Positions 1-8,453 are shown, counted from the first letter of the stretch. The stretch: DNA of 64,000 bases from UBA5314 sp035560815 (GCA_035560815.1 DATMYR010000088.1:1-64000); one strand, 5' to 3'. Notes: generated by a model not told the origin, from the sequence alone. Program-made: numbers and translations.

Positions 1-2
1 GA

Positions 3-113
3 GTCGCTTATATTAGGACTTTTGAACCTTGGGGATTTAAGCAAAAAGAGGCTGAATTTCTGAATATACTATTTGGACTTATAATAAACGCTTTGAATCC
101 AGGCAGTGCTTGA
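3..113 (+). CDS. 3' end of an unidentified CDS, cut by window edge
   Basis: An open frame runs from the first bases to a TGA at 111-113 and gives 36 residues ending in NALNPGSA. A rho-independent terminator follows about 50 bases later, as expected for a real gene end. Too little remains to name the protein. The other two forward frames stop earlier, within the first 65 bases. Confidence 0.4.
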   Translation, partial: VAYIRTFEPWGFKQKEAEFLNILFGLIINALNPGSA

Positions 114-162
114 ACCGAAACATGATAGTTAATATTCAGGCATTTAGCATAACTATTTTATT

Positions 163-192
163 AAGACCGGATCGCCGGTCTTGTGTCTTTTT
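163..192 (+). terminator. Rho-independent terminator
   Basis: AAGACCGG and CCGGTCTT form a perfect 8-bp stem around ATCG, followed by GTGTCTTTTT. It closes the gene fragment at the window start. Confidence 0.75.
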
Positions 193-302
193 GAGGATTG
201 GTTAAGCGGTAAAGGCAGGAGGAAGAATTGGAAGGGCGAATTAATTATTGAGATGACTGGTTTTCTAGAAAACCTCACAATATGGGAGGTAATTAATAGA
301 AC

Positions 303-485
303 ATGATTATTATTGGTGTAGTACTAGCCGTTATCCTTGTAACTATGTTGTTCATTTCTCTTTCGGTATACCAGACCGTTATAATGGAAAAGGTAGGTAA
401 CAAATTTAAGGATAGACCAGAAATATTATTCCTATTGGCAGCAATATGTTTAATAATTGGTGTTTTGATTTCAAAAAGTTTGTAG
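303..485 (+). CDS. Small two-helix membrane protein, unknown function
   Basis: This 60-residue protein has two hydrophobic segments (about residues 2-24 and 41-57) joined by a short charged loop, so it should sit in the membrane as a hairpin. A GGGAGG ribosome site at 284-289 precedes the ATG by 13 bases, slightly long. It is bracketed by terminators at 163-192 and 494-525, so it is probably a one-gene transcript. I do not recognise the family. Confidence 0.7.
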   Translation: MIIIGVVLAVILVTMLFISLSVYQTVIMEKVGNKFKDRPEILFLLAAICLIIGVLISKSL

Positions 486-493
486 GTTAAAAA

Positions 494-525
494 TCGGGGG
501 CTAACCAACCCCCGACTTCCTTTTA
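494..525 (+). terminator. Rho-independent terminator
   Basis: TCGGGGG pairs with CCCCCGA across an 8-base loop, followed by CTTCCTTTTATT. It ends the small membrane protein gene. Confidence 0.8.
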
Positions 526-632
526 TTGGTACATTAAGCTTACCGAATGGCAATCGCCTGAATTTCGGTTTTTACGGTAGGGGTGAGCAAAATCGGGTAC
601 GTGCCTATTAACTAACCCCCATCGTTATTTCA

Positions 633-682
633 AAAAGCCCGTTCAATCGACGTACTTTGTACGCCTCAATCGCGGGCTTTTC
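633..682. terminator. Hairpin, possible bidirectional terminator
   Basis: AAAAGCCCG (633-641) pairs with CGGGCTTTT (673-681). The loop contains a nested CGTAC-TTT-GTACG hairpin. The A/T flanks allow termination on either strand. This is the only structure I see in the 390-base gap 486-876. Confidence 0.5.
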
Positions 683-876
683 TCATGCCTTGATCTTCAC
701 TTCTGTCACTCGACCTGGTACAATTCGCGTCGGGAGACTCTTTACGGCTGACATGTAAAAAAATAGGTGCTGGCTTGGAGCGTGATTTCAGGTTATGCTA
801 GAAAATAGAAAACATTTTGAAATTTTCCCTGTATATATAAACAAAATGTGGTTCTTTGAAGGGGAGTTGTGCTGAG

Positions 877-2037
877 ATGAAGCGTATCTGGCCATGGGTT
901 GCCCTTATTCTGTTCATCAATGTGGGTGCCGCCTTGTATTATTGGGGCACGAACCATCAAAAGACGCCGGTGATTCCAGCCAGCCAGACCGTGCCATCTC
1001 AGAACAGACTGCAGACCATTACTTTGGTAGCGGCCGGTGACTGCCTGATGCATAACACCCAGATTTGGTCAGGTGAGCAGAAAGATGGCAGTTATTCTTT
1101 CTCCACTTTTTTCCCCCAGGTGCAAAAACTGATCGAGGAAGGCGATTACACTTCAACCAACTTTGAAGCCCCTATGGCCGGACCGGCCAAAGGGTACGCC
1201 GGATATCCTCTGTTTAACAGCCCTGATGCTGCGGCGGATGCCTTCAAAAAAGCGGGATTCGATCTGGTTGTGACTGCCAACAACCACATCATGGACCAGG
1301 GATTGGACGGAGCTTTACGCACCATGCGGGTTCTGCACCAGGCCGGGCTCGATACAGTCGGAACCAATGCGGCGCCCGCTGACAGCACCTGGCTGATCAA
1401 AGACATCAAAGGGGTCAAGGTAGGATACCTGGCCTATGCCTTCAGTACAAACGGAATGCCTATACCGGCCGGTCATCAGTATTTCTTCAACTTCCTGGAT
1501 AAGGACCGGGTCCTGGCAGATATTAAGAAACTGCGTCCCCAGGTAGACGTCCTCATCCTGGTTCTCCATTGGGGCCTGGAATACAATCCCAAGCCCACTC
1601 CGGAGCAAAAGGCTTTAGCCCGCCAATTTCTGGAGGCCGGCGCCGATGCCATTCTGGGCAGCCATCCCCATGTTATTCAGACCATGGAAACCATAAAGAT
1701 TAATGATCAGGACAAATTCGTCATCTACTCCATGGGCAACTTCATCAGCCACCAAATTGGACAAGAACGCAACAGCGGGATTGTTCTCAAATTAAAGTTC
1801 ACCAAAGACACTGAGAGCGGCCGGACCTCGCTGCAGGAAGTGTCCTATACACCCACCTTTTCTCACCCCTATATGGACCATGGAAGCCGCAAGTTTCGAG
1901 TTGTTCCGGTGGAAGAAACCATTGCTTTAATCAAGAGTGGAAAGGAGCCCTATCTAACCCAACAAGATCTGCCGGTTCTGACATCAGTTCTGGCTTCCAC
2001 GCGTAAACAATTAGGAGAAGGATTTATCCGCAAATAG
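877..2037 (+). CDS. CapA-family metallophosphatase-like protein
   Basis: The product has 386 residues. An N-terminal membrane anchor (about residues 5-23) is followed by an extracellular CapA/PgsA domain. Family motifs are present: GDCLMHN near 54-60, TANNHIMDQG, LHWGLEY, GSHPHVIQ and YSMGNF, which carry the metal ligands of the calcineurin-like fold. The family is linked to poly-gamma-glutamate or capsule metabolism, but no pgsBC/capBC genes are here, so the substrate is unknown. The ATG at 877 has AAGGGGAG 10 bases upstream and was preferred to an in-frame TTG at 856. The next gene begins 30 bases downstream, so the two may be cotranscribed. Confidence 0.85.
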   Translation: MKRIWPWVALILFINVGAALYYWGTNHQKTPVIPASQTVPSQNRLQTITLVAAGDCLMHNTQIWSGEQKDGSYSFSTFFPQVQKLIEEGDYTSTNFEAPMAGPAKGYAGYPLFNSPDAAADAFKKAGFDLVVTANNHIMDQGLDGALRTMRVLHQAGLDTVGTNAAPADSTWLIKDIKGVKVGYLAYAFSTNGMPIPAGHQYFFNFLDKDRVLADIKKLRPQVDVLILVLHWGLEYNPKPTPEQKALARQFLEAGADAILGSHPHVIQTMETIKINDQDKFVIYSMGNFISHQIGQERNSGIVLKLKFTKDTESGRTSLQEVSYTPTFSHPYMDHGSRKFRVVPVEETIALIKSGKEPYLTQQDLPVLTSVLASTRKQLGEGFIRK

Positions 2038-2067
2038 GACCGTATCAGCGAAAGCGAGGTAAATGGC

Positions 2068-4152
2068 ATGAAGCTTCGGGAAATCATGACCCTGGATCCC
2101 ATTACCTTGAAACCTGACCAGTCGGTACAAGAAGCGGCTACGCTGTTTCTGGAACATGAAGTGGATGGTGCTCCCGTGGTGGATGAGGAAGAGCGAATCA
2201 TGGGACTGTTTACCAAGTCGCACCTGTACCGCTGCATAAGTCAGGGACTGGATCGGGGCACCCCGGTTTCCGTCCTGATGCGCCGGGATGTGATCATCGG
2301 CCACCCGAACGACAATGTGGAGGGGTTGCTCTATCCTGGCGTTGGGCGCCTGCCGGTGGTAGAGGGGGATCGGGTGGTGGGAATGGTGACCCGCACTGAT
2401 CTATCGCGCACTTTTTTTAACTCTTTTCGTGAAGTTTCGGTTGAATTTGAAACCATCATCAATTCCACTCACAATATGATTGTTTCCGTTGATACGGACG
2501 GACTCATCAATGTCTTTAACGCTTCTGCTGAAAAAAACCTGCGCATTTCCGTCGACGAGGTTCGCGGACGTCCAATCCTGGATGTATTTCCTACCAGCGG
2601 TCTTTTAGAAACTCTGAAGAGCCGCGCCGTAGAGGCCATGCAGAAGATCATTCTCAATGACCAATTGTATCTTTCCAACCGATCACCCATCATTAAAGAC
2701 GGAAAGGTCATCGGCGCCGTGGCCGTACTTCAAGATATATCCGATCTGGAAAATCTTTCCCAGGAACTGGTTACCGTCAAGGAGTTGAATGAAGAATTGG
2801 ATGCGATTATCGAGTCTTCCTTCGATGGACTCTACATTGCGGACGGTCAGGGGATGACCCTGCGGGTGAATAAGGCTTTTGAAATGATTACCGGCGTTAG
2901 CGCCATCGAGTTTTTGGGTCGTGATGTGGCAGACATCGAGAATGAGGGAATCGTATCCGAATCGGTGACTGCTCTGGCTCTAAAAAAACAGGAACCGGTG
3001 ACCATCATACAACAATATACAAGGACCAATAAAACAACACTGTCGACCGGTAACCCGGTCCTGGACAAGAACGGAAAAATATTTCGGGTAGTCAGTAATG
3101 TTCGAGACATTACCGAACTCAACAACCTCCAGGACAAATTAGAGCAGATGCAGAATTTGAGCCAGCACTATCAGAACCAGCTGCGAACCTTGCGTTTGCA
3201 GTATGCCAATACCGAGATGGTCGTCAATGCCCCGCGTATGAAGGAGCTTTTGGGCACCGCTTTCCGCATGGCTCAGGTAGAATCCACCATACTCATTGTA
3301 GGCGAATCCGGTACGGGAAAAGAGTTGGTTGCGGAGATCATTCATAACAACAGTCCGCGCAGTCAGGGGGCTTTCATTAAAGTCAATTGCGGAGCCATTC
3401 CCGACAATCTCCTGGAATCAGAGTTGTTTGGTTACGAAGGCGGCGCTTTTACGGGCGCCCGGAAAGAAGGGAAGCCCGGCTTTTTTGAAGTGGCTGCCGG
3501 GGGAACCATATTTTTGGATGAAATCGGGGAGTTGCCTTACAACCTCCAGGTTAAGCTCTTGAGATTCCTGCAGAATAAGGAGATAACTCGCATAGGTGGG
3601 TCGGGGCCTTTTAAAGTGGATGTGCGGGTTCTGGCCGCTACGAATCGCAACTTGTTGGAAATGGTGAAAGCTAAACTTTTCCGGGAGGACCTGTATTATC
3701 GCTTAAACGTTGTGCCACTAATGATGCCTCCGTTGCGCGACAGAAAAGAAGATATTCCCGGCCTGGTAAGTCATTTCCTGCAGATATTCAACCGCAAATA
3801 TCAGATGACCAAACGAATCAGCCCTGATGTGGTAGCTGCTTTTATGCGCTATGACTGGCCCGGCAATGTCCGAGAGTTGGAAAACCTGATCGAGAGAATG
3901 CTGGTGGTAACATCGGGAGACTTGATCGATGTACATCATTTACCTTCTCACCTGGAACCCCAGGATGATTGGGGGCCTAAAGTCGTGGTTACCGGAATCC
4001 TTCCTTACCGGGAGGCTATCGAAAGCCTGGAAAGGCAGTTGATTGAGAAAGCTTATCGGCATTTTCGCACAACACGGCAGATGGCCGCCGAGCTCCAGGT
4101 GAATGCTTCCACCATTGTTAGAAAAGCGGCTAAATATGGAATCAGCCAATGA
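2068..4152 (+). CDS. Sigma-54 activator with CBS pair and two PAS domains
   Basis: This is a 694-residue enhancer-binding protein. In order it has two CBS repeats (about 1-118), two PAS domains (about 123-235 and 243-355), a short coiled coil (355-385), an AAA+ sigma-54 domain (about 388-625) and a Fis-type helix-turn-helix (about 668-690). Visible motifs are Walker A GESGTGKE (412-419), GAFTGA (459-464) that contacts sigma-54, and Walker B IFLDEIGE (481-488). CBS domains typically sense adenylates, and PAS domains sense redox state or small molecules. The helix-turn-helix resembles the TyrR branch. The palindromes at 4369 and 4421, the -24/-12 promoter at 4637 and the beta-oxidation genes beyond make it the likely regulator of butyrate oxidation (inference). 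Confidence 0.93.
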   Translation: MKLREIMTLDPITLKPDQSVQEAATLFLEHEVDGAPVVDEEERIMGLFTKSHLYRCISQGLDRGTPVSVLMRRDVIIGHPNDNVEGLLYPGVGRLPVVEGDRVVGMVTRTDLSRTFFNSFREVSVEFETIINSTHNMIVSVDTDGLINVFNASAEKNLRISVDEVRGRPILDVFPTSGLLETLKSRAVEAMQKIILNDQLYLSNRSPIIKDGKVIGAVAVLQDISDLENLSQELVTVKELNEELDAIIESSFDGLYIADGQGMTLRVNKAFEMITGVSAIEFLGRDVADIENEGIVSESVTALALKKQEPVTIIQQYTRTNKTTLSTGNPVLDKNGKIFRVVSNVRDITELNNLQDKLEQMQNLSQHYQNQLRTLRLQYANTEMVVNAPRMKELLGTAFRMAQVESTILIVGESGTGKELVAEIIHNNSPRSQGAFIKVNCGAIPDNLLESELFGYEGGAFTGARKEGKPGFFEVAAGGTIFLDEIGELPYNLQVKLLRFLQNKEITRIGGSGPFKVDVRVLAATNRNLLEMVKAKLFREDLYYRLNVVPLMMPPLRDRKEDIPGLVSHFLQIFNRKYQMTKRISPDVVAAFMRYDWPGNVRELENLIERMLVVTSGDLIDVHHLPSHLEPQDDWGPKVVVTGILPYREAIESLERQLIEKAYRHFRTTRQMAAELQVNASTIVRKAAKYGISQ

Positions 4153-4164
4153 GGGAGCCTGGTT

Positions 4165-4211
4165 GTCCAAAAAGCATTTTTGGACAGGAGCAACTTCGCT
4201 TGTTGCTTTTA
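4165..4211 (+). terminator. Two stacked hairpins after the activator gene
   Basis: GTCCAAAAA-GCA-TTTTTGGAC (4165-4185) is followed at once by AGCAAC-TTCGCTT-GTTGCT and a short T run (4189-4210). The second hairpin looks like the terminator of the activator gene. Confidence 0.6.
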
Positions 4212-4368
4212 AGCAGCAAAAGCTTCGCTACGGGTGTTTTTCCTCGAGAGGGACGTGCGGTTGTATGTAGAATAGAGGGAAACGCAGGTTATATAGTTGG
4301 GAAAGCGATGAAATAAATAGATAGATAATACAACAACGACAATAAAAACCATAAATGGGAAATAAAAG

Positions 4369-4386
4369 TGTTGCCTATAGGCAACA
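4369..4386. promoter_or_regulatory. Palindrome 1, candidate activator site
   Basis: TGTTGC-CTATAG-GCAACA is a perfect 18-bp palindrome. The TGTTGC-N6-GCAACA layout matches the half-site spacing of TyrR boxes (TGTAAA-N6-TTTACA), and the nearby activator has a TyrR-like helix-turn-helix. It lies about 267 bases upstream of the -24/-12 promoter. The 4153-4731 gap otherwise contains only short ORFs without ribosome sites. Confidence 0.65.
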
Positions 4387-4420
4387 AAACTCCGTAATAA
4401 AGGCCGTGATATCCTGGGCG

Positions 4421-4438
4421 CGTTGCCCAAAAGCAACA
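4421..4438. promoter_or_regulatory. Palindrome 2, candidate activator site
   Basis: CGTTGC-CCAAAA-GCAACA repeats the arms of palindrome 1 with a different spacer. Centre-to-centre distance is 52 bp, close to five helical turns, so both sites face the same side of the DNA. That fits cooperative binding of activator dimers. Confidence 0.65.
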
Positions 4439-4636
4439 ATAGTGCTATCATGTACAAACAAAAATCCTTCAATAACACTATCGGAAGCATCGGCCACAAT
4501 TTTTATTCCTACCTACACCACCCTCTCTTTTTACGACCAGACCTGATTTCTTCTTCATTTGAGCTGAATAATCTTAACCTTTCGATGCTCCAGGACTTGG
4601 CAAAGACCTGGCTTTAACAGGGGAGTTGATTGTTGA

Positions 4637-4652
4637 TGGCATGGAAAATGCA
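4637..4652 (+). promoter_or_regulatory. Sigma-54 (-24/-12) promoter
   Basis: TGGCATGGAAAATGCA fits the TGGCAC-N5-TTGCA consensus. The GG at 4638-4639 and GC at 4650-4651 are separated by exactly 10 bases. Transcription would begin near 4663 and run into the first Com-like gene. Two activator palindromes lie about 215 and 267 bases upstream. Confidence 0.7.
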
Positions 4653-4731
4653 ATATTAATTGGCAGGGGGATACGTTTTAGAGAAATTACCTCAAGCCTG
4701 TAGGGGGAACTGGCTGAAAGGGGTGGCGTCA

Positions 4732-4869
4732 ATGAAGGAGTTTCGCTGTGGTAAGTGTCAGAAACTACTGGGTAAGTACAAAAAGTGCCAGGAGCTGGAA
4801 ATCAAATGCCCGAGGTGTGGTCAACTCAATTTCATTGTTTTTCAAAAAGAGAAAGCTGCGGTCTCCTAG
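4732..4869 (+). CDS. Com-like zinc-ribbon small protein 1
   Basis: This 45-residue protein is mainly one zinc ribbon: CGKC (6-9) and CPRC (26-29), with the pattern F-R-C-x-x-C-x-K-L-L-G-K-Y and E-I-K-C-P-R-C-G. It resembles phage Mu Com, an RNA-binding translational activator of mom, but no mom gene is nearby. The start is the ATG at 4732 with AAAGGGG 8 bases upstream; a longer reading from 4660 lacks a ribosome site. It is the first gene after the sigma-54 promoter and is followed by a strong terminator. A regulatory RNA-binding role is inference. Confidence 0.7.
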   Translation: MKEFRCGKCQKLLGKYKKCQELEIKCPRCGQLNFIVFQKEKAAVS

Positions 4870-4954
4870 GGTAGTCACCCTATAGCAAACTGAAGAAACG
4901 GATTTATTCAAGACACATAATTTCATAATTATACCGAGCGGCAGAGAGCCATTG

Positions 4955-4990
4955 AGCTCCACCAGATTGAAATCTGGTGGAGCTTTTTTA
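4955..4990 (+). terminator. Strong terminator or attenuator between the Com-like genes
   Basis: AGCTCCACCAGATT (4955-4968) and AATCTGGTGGAGCT (4971-4984) are perfectly complementary, followed by a T tract to 4989. It lies between the sigma-54 promoter and the beta-oxidation genes, so it either ends the first transcript or limits read-through. Confidence 0.88.
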
Positions 4991-5045
4991 TTTGAAAGGC
5001 TGAAGACGTTTGTCAACCAGCCTAACAAATCAGGGGGTATTTGTG

Positions 5046-5234
5046 ATGAAGGATTTCAGATGCCAGCGCTGTCATCGTCTGCTAGGCCGGTACCGGGAAT
5101 GTTTGGTATTGGAAATTAAATGCCCCCGATGCCGGGTAGTCAATAGACTGGTGGATTCACCACCATTGGAAACAATCGCGTTGACACTCGAAAAGAGAAG
5201 CTTTCCGAATTCCTGTGTTTCCAACCGGAAGTAG
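5046..5234 (+). CDS. Com-like zinc-ribbon small protein 2
   Basis: This 62-residue paralogue of the 4732-4869 product has the same ribbon (FRCQRCHRLLGRY near 4-16 and EIKCPRC near 23-29), then an unrelated 30-residue tail. The ATG at 5046 has GGGG 8 bases upstream. It lies between the strong terminator at 4955 and the thiolase gene, 162 bases downstream. The role is unknown; tandem copies just ahead of a metabolic operon suggest RNA-level control, which is inference. Confidence 0.7.
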   Translation: MKDFRCQRCHRLLGRYRECLVLEIKCPRCRVVNRLVDSPPLETIALTLEKRSFPNSCVSNRK

Positions 5235-5396
5235 ACCAATGAAAACCGGCAGTTTGCGTTTCCGTCAAGGCTGAAATGCCCAAGGCGGCGACTTATTATC
5301 CAAGCATAAAGAGAGGAGGATTGATACGATTCGCCACTGGTTTTAAGACAATTGAATCGTTGGAGAAGAAAAGTTAATTTAAGGGGGTTCATAGCT

Positions 5397-6752
5397 ATGT
5401 CAGATATTGTACAGAAGCTAAAGATGAAACGAGCTGATTATCCGAAAACGGTTCCGGTAACCGGATTGGGAGAGAGAAAGGCCGATTTTAAAGGCATGGG
5501 TCGGAAGATTGACAATGCCTACGCAAAAATGCGGGAGGTTGTGTGTGTAGCTGCAGCGAGAACACCTTTCGGGGTATTTGGCGGCAAACTGAAAGAATAT
5601 GATGCTCCCCAATTGGGGGCTTTGGCGATCCAGGAAGTCATGCGCCGGGTGGAGGGCAAGGTCAAAGGTGGAGACGTGGACTATGTCTATATGGGAGAAG
5701 TTGTTCCGGCCGGTGCAGGGCAGGTTCCCAGCCGTCAGGCTACCCTGTTAGCCGGTCTGCCGGAGTCGGTCCCTTCTATTACTATCAACAAGGTCTGTTC
5801 ATCAGGAATCAAAACCGTTGATTTGGGCGTGCAGTTAATAAAAGTAGGCCGGGCCGAAATCGTGATTGCTGGTGGTATGGAAAGCATGAGCAACTGCCCC
5901 TTTTCCTTGCCTGACGAGCGATTTGGCAGCCGCATGGGTGTGCCCAATGGTAAACTAGTAGATCTTATGGTTTATGACGGCTTATGGGACGCCTTTTATA
6001 ACCGGCATATGGCCATTCATGGTTCGGAAGTCTCCGACGAATTCGGGATAACCAGAGAGGAAATGGATTGGTGGGCTTACCTATCCCAGACCCGGGCGGT
6101 TGAAGCCATGGCCAATGGCAACCTTGATGATGAAATCTTCCCGGTTGAGATAAAAAAGGGCAAAGATGTCATGAGTAAAGACGAGGGACCACGGCCCGGC
6201 ACTACGATTGAAAACCTGTCCAAACTGCCTCCGGTCTTTAATCACAAGAGTCCGGTTACCGGTGGACCCGGAAGCGTTACTGCCGGCAATGCCCCTGGGG
6301 TCAACGATGGAGCTACAGCGGTCATGTTGATGAGCCGGGCCAAGGCGGATGAACTGGGTCTAAAGCCCCTTTTCACTATTGTAGACTATGCGGAGGTATC
6401 CCAGCAGACCAAGGATATCGCAACAGTCCCGGGCCTGTCCATCAAGAAAGTACTGGATCAGAACGGTTTGACTCCGGCAGACATCAAATTGGTTGAGGCC
6501 AACGAGGCTTTCGCAGCTGTGGTTTTGGTTAGCTGTATGGGGATTCTGGGAATGAGTAAAGAGGAAATGATGGCCAAGGTTAATGTCAACGGATCGGCGA
6601 TTGCCTATGGTCATCCGATAGGAGCCAGCGGTTCCCGCATTCTCATGACTCTGGGTTATGAACTGAAGAAACGGGGCGGCGGCTATGGGGTATGTGGAAT
6701 TTGCTCCGGACACGCTCAAGGTGATGCGATGTTGATCAAAGTGGAGCCGTAA
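5397..6752 (+). CDS. thl: Acetyl-CoA acetyltransferase (thiolase), N-terminally extended
   Basis: The enzyme interconverts acetoacetyl-CoA plus CoA and two acetyl-CoA, the last step of butyrate oxidation. The nucleophile is Cys134 (NKVCSSG), with His406 (YGHPIGASG) and Cys436 (CSGHAQG) completing the active site. The last motif usually reads C-x-G-G-G-x-G, so two glycines are replaced by His and Ala. The usual thiolase N-terminus (MREVV...AARTP) begins only at residue 45. The preceding 44 residues are a basic extension whose ATG has AAGGGGG about 10 bases upstream, whereas Met45 has no ribosome site. It is the first gene of a beta-oxidation operon. Confidence 0.93.
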   Translation: MSDIVQKLKMKRADYPKTVPVTGLGERKADFKGMGRKIDNAYAKMREVVCVAAARTPFGVFGGKLKEYDAPQLGALAIQEVMRRVEGKVKGGDVDYVYMGEVVPAGAGQVPSRQATLLAGLPESVPSITINKVCSSGIKTVDLGVQLIKVGRAEIVIAGGMESMSNCPFSLPDERFGSRMGVPNGKLVDLMVYDGLWDAFYNRHMAIHGSEVSDEFGITREEMDWWAYLSQTRAVEAMANGNLDDEIFPVEIKKGKDVMSKDEGPRPGTTIENLSKLPPVFNHKSPVTGGPGSVTAGNAPGVNDGATAVMLMSRAKADELGLKPLFTIVDYAEVSQQTKDIATVPGLSIKKVLDQNGLTPADIKLVEANEAFAAVVLVSCMGILGMSKEEMMAKVNVNGSAIAYGHPIGASGSRILMTLGYELKKRGGGYGVCGICSGHAQGDAMLIKVEP

Positions 6753-6787
6753 TAAATCATCATGAAGTTGATAAGGAGGGAATGCAC

Positions 6788-7639
6788 ATGGAAATTAAAA
6801 AAATCATGGTATTGGGAGCCGGGCAAATGGGCGGCGGCATCGTTCAGGTAGCCGCCCAGGCGGGCTATGACGTAATTCAATGGGATATAAATATGGATCT
6901 GGTCAACAAAGGCCTGGCCGTTATCGACAAAAATCTGGCCCGGGATGTGTCCAAAGGCAAGAAAAGCGAAGAAGAAAAGGCAGCTATTCAAGGCCGGATA
7001 AAGCCATCCGTAAGCCTGGAAGACGCGGGAGATGTGGACCTGGTGGTGGAAGCCATCCTGGAGAACTTTGAAATCAAAGCTAAGACTTTCGCGGAACTGG
7101 ATCGCATAGCTCCACCAGGGGCCTACCTGGCCACCAATACCTCATCCCTGCCTATAACGCAGATCGCGGCCACGACTAAACGTCCGGAGCAGGTCATCGG
7201 TATGCATTTCATGAACCCGGTGCCGGTCATGAAGCTAGTGGAGATCATTCGCGGCCTGGCCACTACGGATGAGTGCTACAAGGATATTGAGGAAGCTTCC
7301 ATCAAGATGGGCAAGGTTCCGGTATGGTGTAATGATGTGCCCGGCTTCGTATCCAACCGGGTCTTGCAGGTGATGATTAATGAAGCCCTCTGGGAGCTTT
7401 ATGAAGGCGTAGCTCCTGCCAAAAACATCGATGACATCATGAAACTGGGGATGAACCATCCCATGGGTCCCCTGGAACTGGCGGATCTCATCGGTTTGGA
7501 CACCATTTTGTCCATCCTTAATGTGATGTACACCGGCTATGGAGATCCCAAATACCGTCCTTCTCCTCTCTTGCGGCAATACGTTCAGGCTGGATGGCTG
7601 GGGCGCAAAGTCGGCAAGGGCATCTACGACTATAAATAG
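6788..7639 (+). CDS. hbd: 3-hydroxybutyryl-CoA dehydrogenase
   Basis: The 283-residue enzyme oxidises (S)-3-hydroxybutyryl-CoA to acetoacetyl-CoA with NAD+. The dinucleotide motif GAGQMGGG begins at residue 10. The catalytic His lies in GMHFMNPVPVMKLVE, and the C-terminal dimer domain includes NHPMGPLELADLIGLD. The ATG at 6788 lies 7 bases after AAGGAGGG; an ATG at 6782 would sit against the ribosome site. It follows the thiolase gene by 35 bases. Confidence 0.95.
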   Translation: MEIKKIMVLGAGQMGGGIVQVAAQAGYDVIQWDINMDLVNKGLAVIDKNLARDVSKGKKSEEEKAAIQGRIKPSVSLEDAGDVDLVVEAILENFEIKAKTFAELDRIAPPGAYLATNTSSLPITQIAATTKRPEQVIGMHFMNPVPVMKLVEIIRGLATTDECYKDIEEASIKMGKVPVWCNDVPGFVSNRVLQVMINEALWELYEGVAPAKNIDDIMKLGMNHPMGPLELADLIGLDTILSILNVMYTGYGDPKYRPSPLLRQYVQAGWLGRKVGKGIYDYK

Positions 7640-7673
7640 GGTCTGAGAATGGCCCCATGGAGGAGGCGGATCC

Positions 7674-8453
7674 ATGTACAAAAATATTCTATTGGATATT
7701 CAGGAGCGGATCGCCACCCTGACGATAAATCGTCCCAAGGCGCTCAATGCTCTGAACCAGGAGACACTCCTGGAAATCAAGGCGGCTGTCGAGGAAGTTC
7801 GAAACAATGCCGGAGTAGATGTTCTGATCATTACCGGCGCCGGTGATAAGGCTTTTGTAGCCGGTGCTGATATCACCGCGATGATGGACATGACGGCCAT
7901 GGAAGGTCGGGCATTCGGCTTGCTGGGCGGTGAGGTCACCAATTTGATCGAAGGTATGCCCAAGCCGGTCATCGCAGCGATTAACGGCTTCTGTCTGGGC
8001 GGTGGTTGTGAACTGGCTATGGCCTGTGATTTCCGGATTTGCTCAGACAAAAGTAAATTCGGCCAGCCCGAGGTTGGTTTGGGCGTCACACCGGGTTTCG
8101 GCGGCACCCAGCGCCTGCCCCGACTGGTGGGAACCGGTATGGCCAAACAACTGCTCTATACCGGTGAGGTTATCGATGCGGGGGAAGCATTGCGCATCGG
8201 ACTGGTCAATCAGGTCGTTGAAGGTGATCAACTGATAACCAAGGTGCAACAAATTGCTCGACTGATCGTGGCCCGCGGCCAGGCAGCGGTGAGACTGTGC
8301 AAGGATGCGGTAAACAGCGGTATGCAGGTGGATATAACCAGGGCTATGGCTATAGAGGCAGATATTTTCGGCTTGTGTTTTGCCACCTGTGATCAGAAAG
8401 AAGGCATGCGTGCTTTTGTAGAGAAGAGAAGAGCCGATTTTCAAGGCCAATAG
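7674..8453 (+). CDS. crt: Crotonase / 3-hydroxybutyryl-CoA dehydratase
   Basis: This 259-residue enoyl-CoA hydratase adds water to crotonyl-CoA. The oxyanion-hole segment GAGDKAFVAGADI is present, and the two catalytic glutamates fall in GGGCELAMACD and GQPEVGLGVTPGFGGTQRL. Both conserved glutamates point to hydratase rather than isomerase activity. A GGAGGAGG ribosome site precedes the ATG, 34 bases after hbd. Confidence 0.95.
   Translation: MYKNILLDIQERIATLTINRPKALNALNQETLLEIKAAVEEVRNNAGVDVLIITGAGDKAFVAGADITAMMDMTAMEGRAFGLLGGEVTNLIEGMPKPVIAAINGFCLGGGCELAMACDFRICSDKSKFGQPEVGLGVTPGFGGTQRLPRLVGTGMAKQLLYTGEVIDAGEALRIGLVNQVVEGDQLITKVQQIARLIVARGQAAVRLCKDAVNSGMQVDITRAMAIEADIFGLCFATCDQKEGMRAFVEKRRADFQGQ

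Noticed and set aside
4189..4210. GCAAC-TTCGCTT-GTTGC as a third activator site near the activator gene
   Set aside because: The arms are in the opposite order with a 7-base spacer and a T run follows; it reads as a terminator hairpin.
4355..4617. Two short overlapping ORFs between the activator and the Com-like genes
   Set aside because: No ribosome sites, composition unlike neighbours, and they lie across the activator palindromes; they are regulatory DNA, not genes.
5529..5531. Met45 as the thiolase start
   Set aside because: It matches the usual family N-terminus but has no ribosome site, while the ATG at 5397 has a good one.
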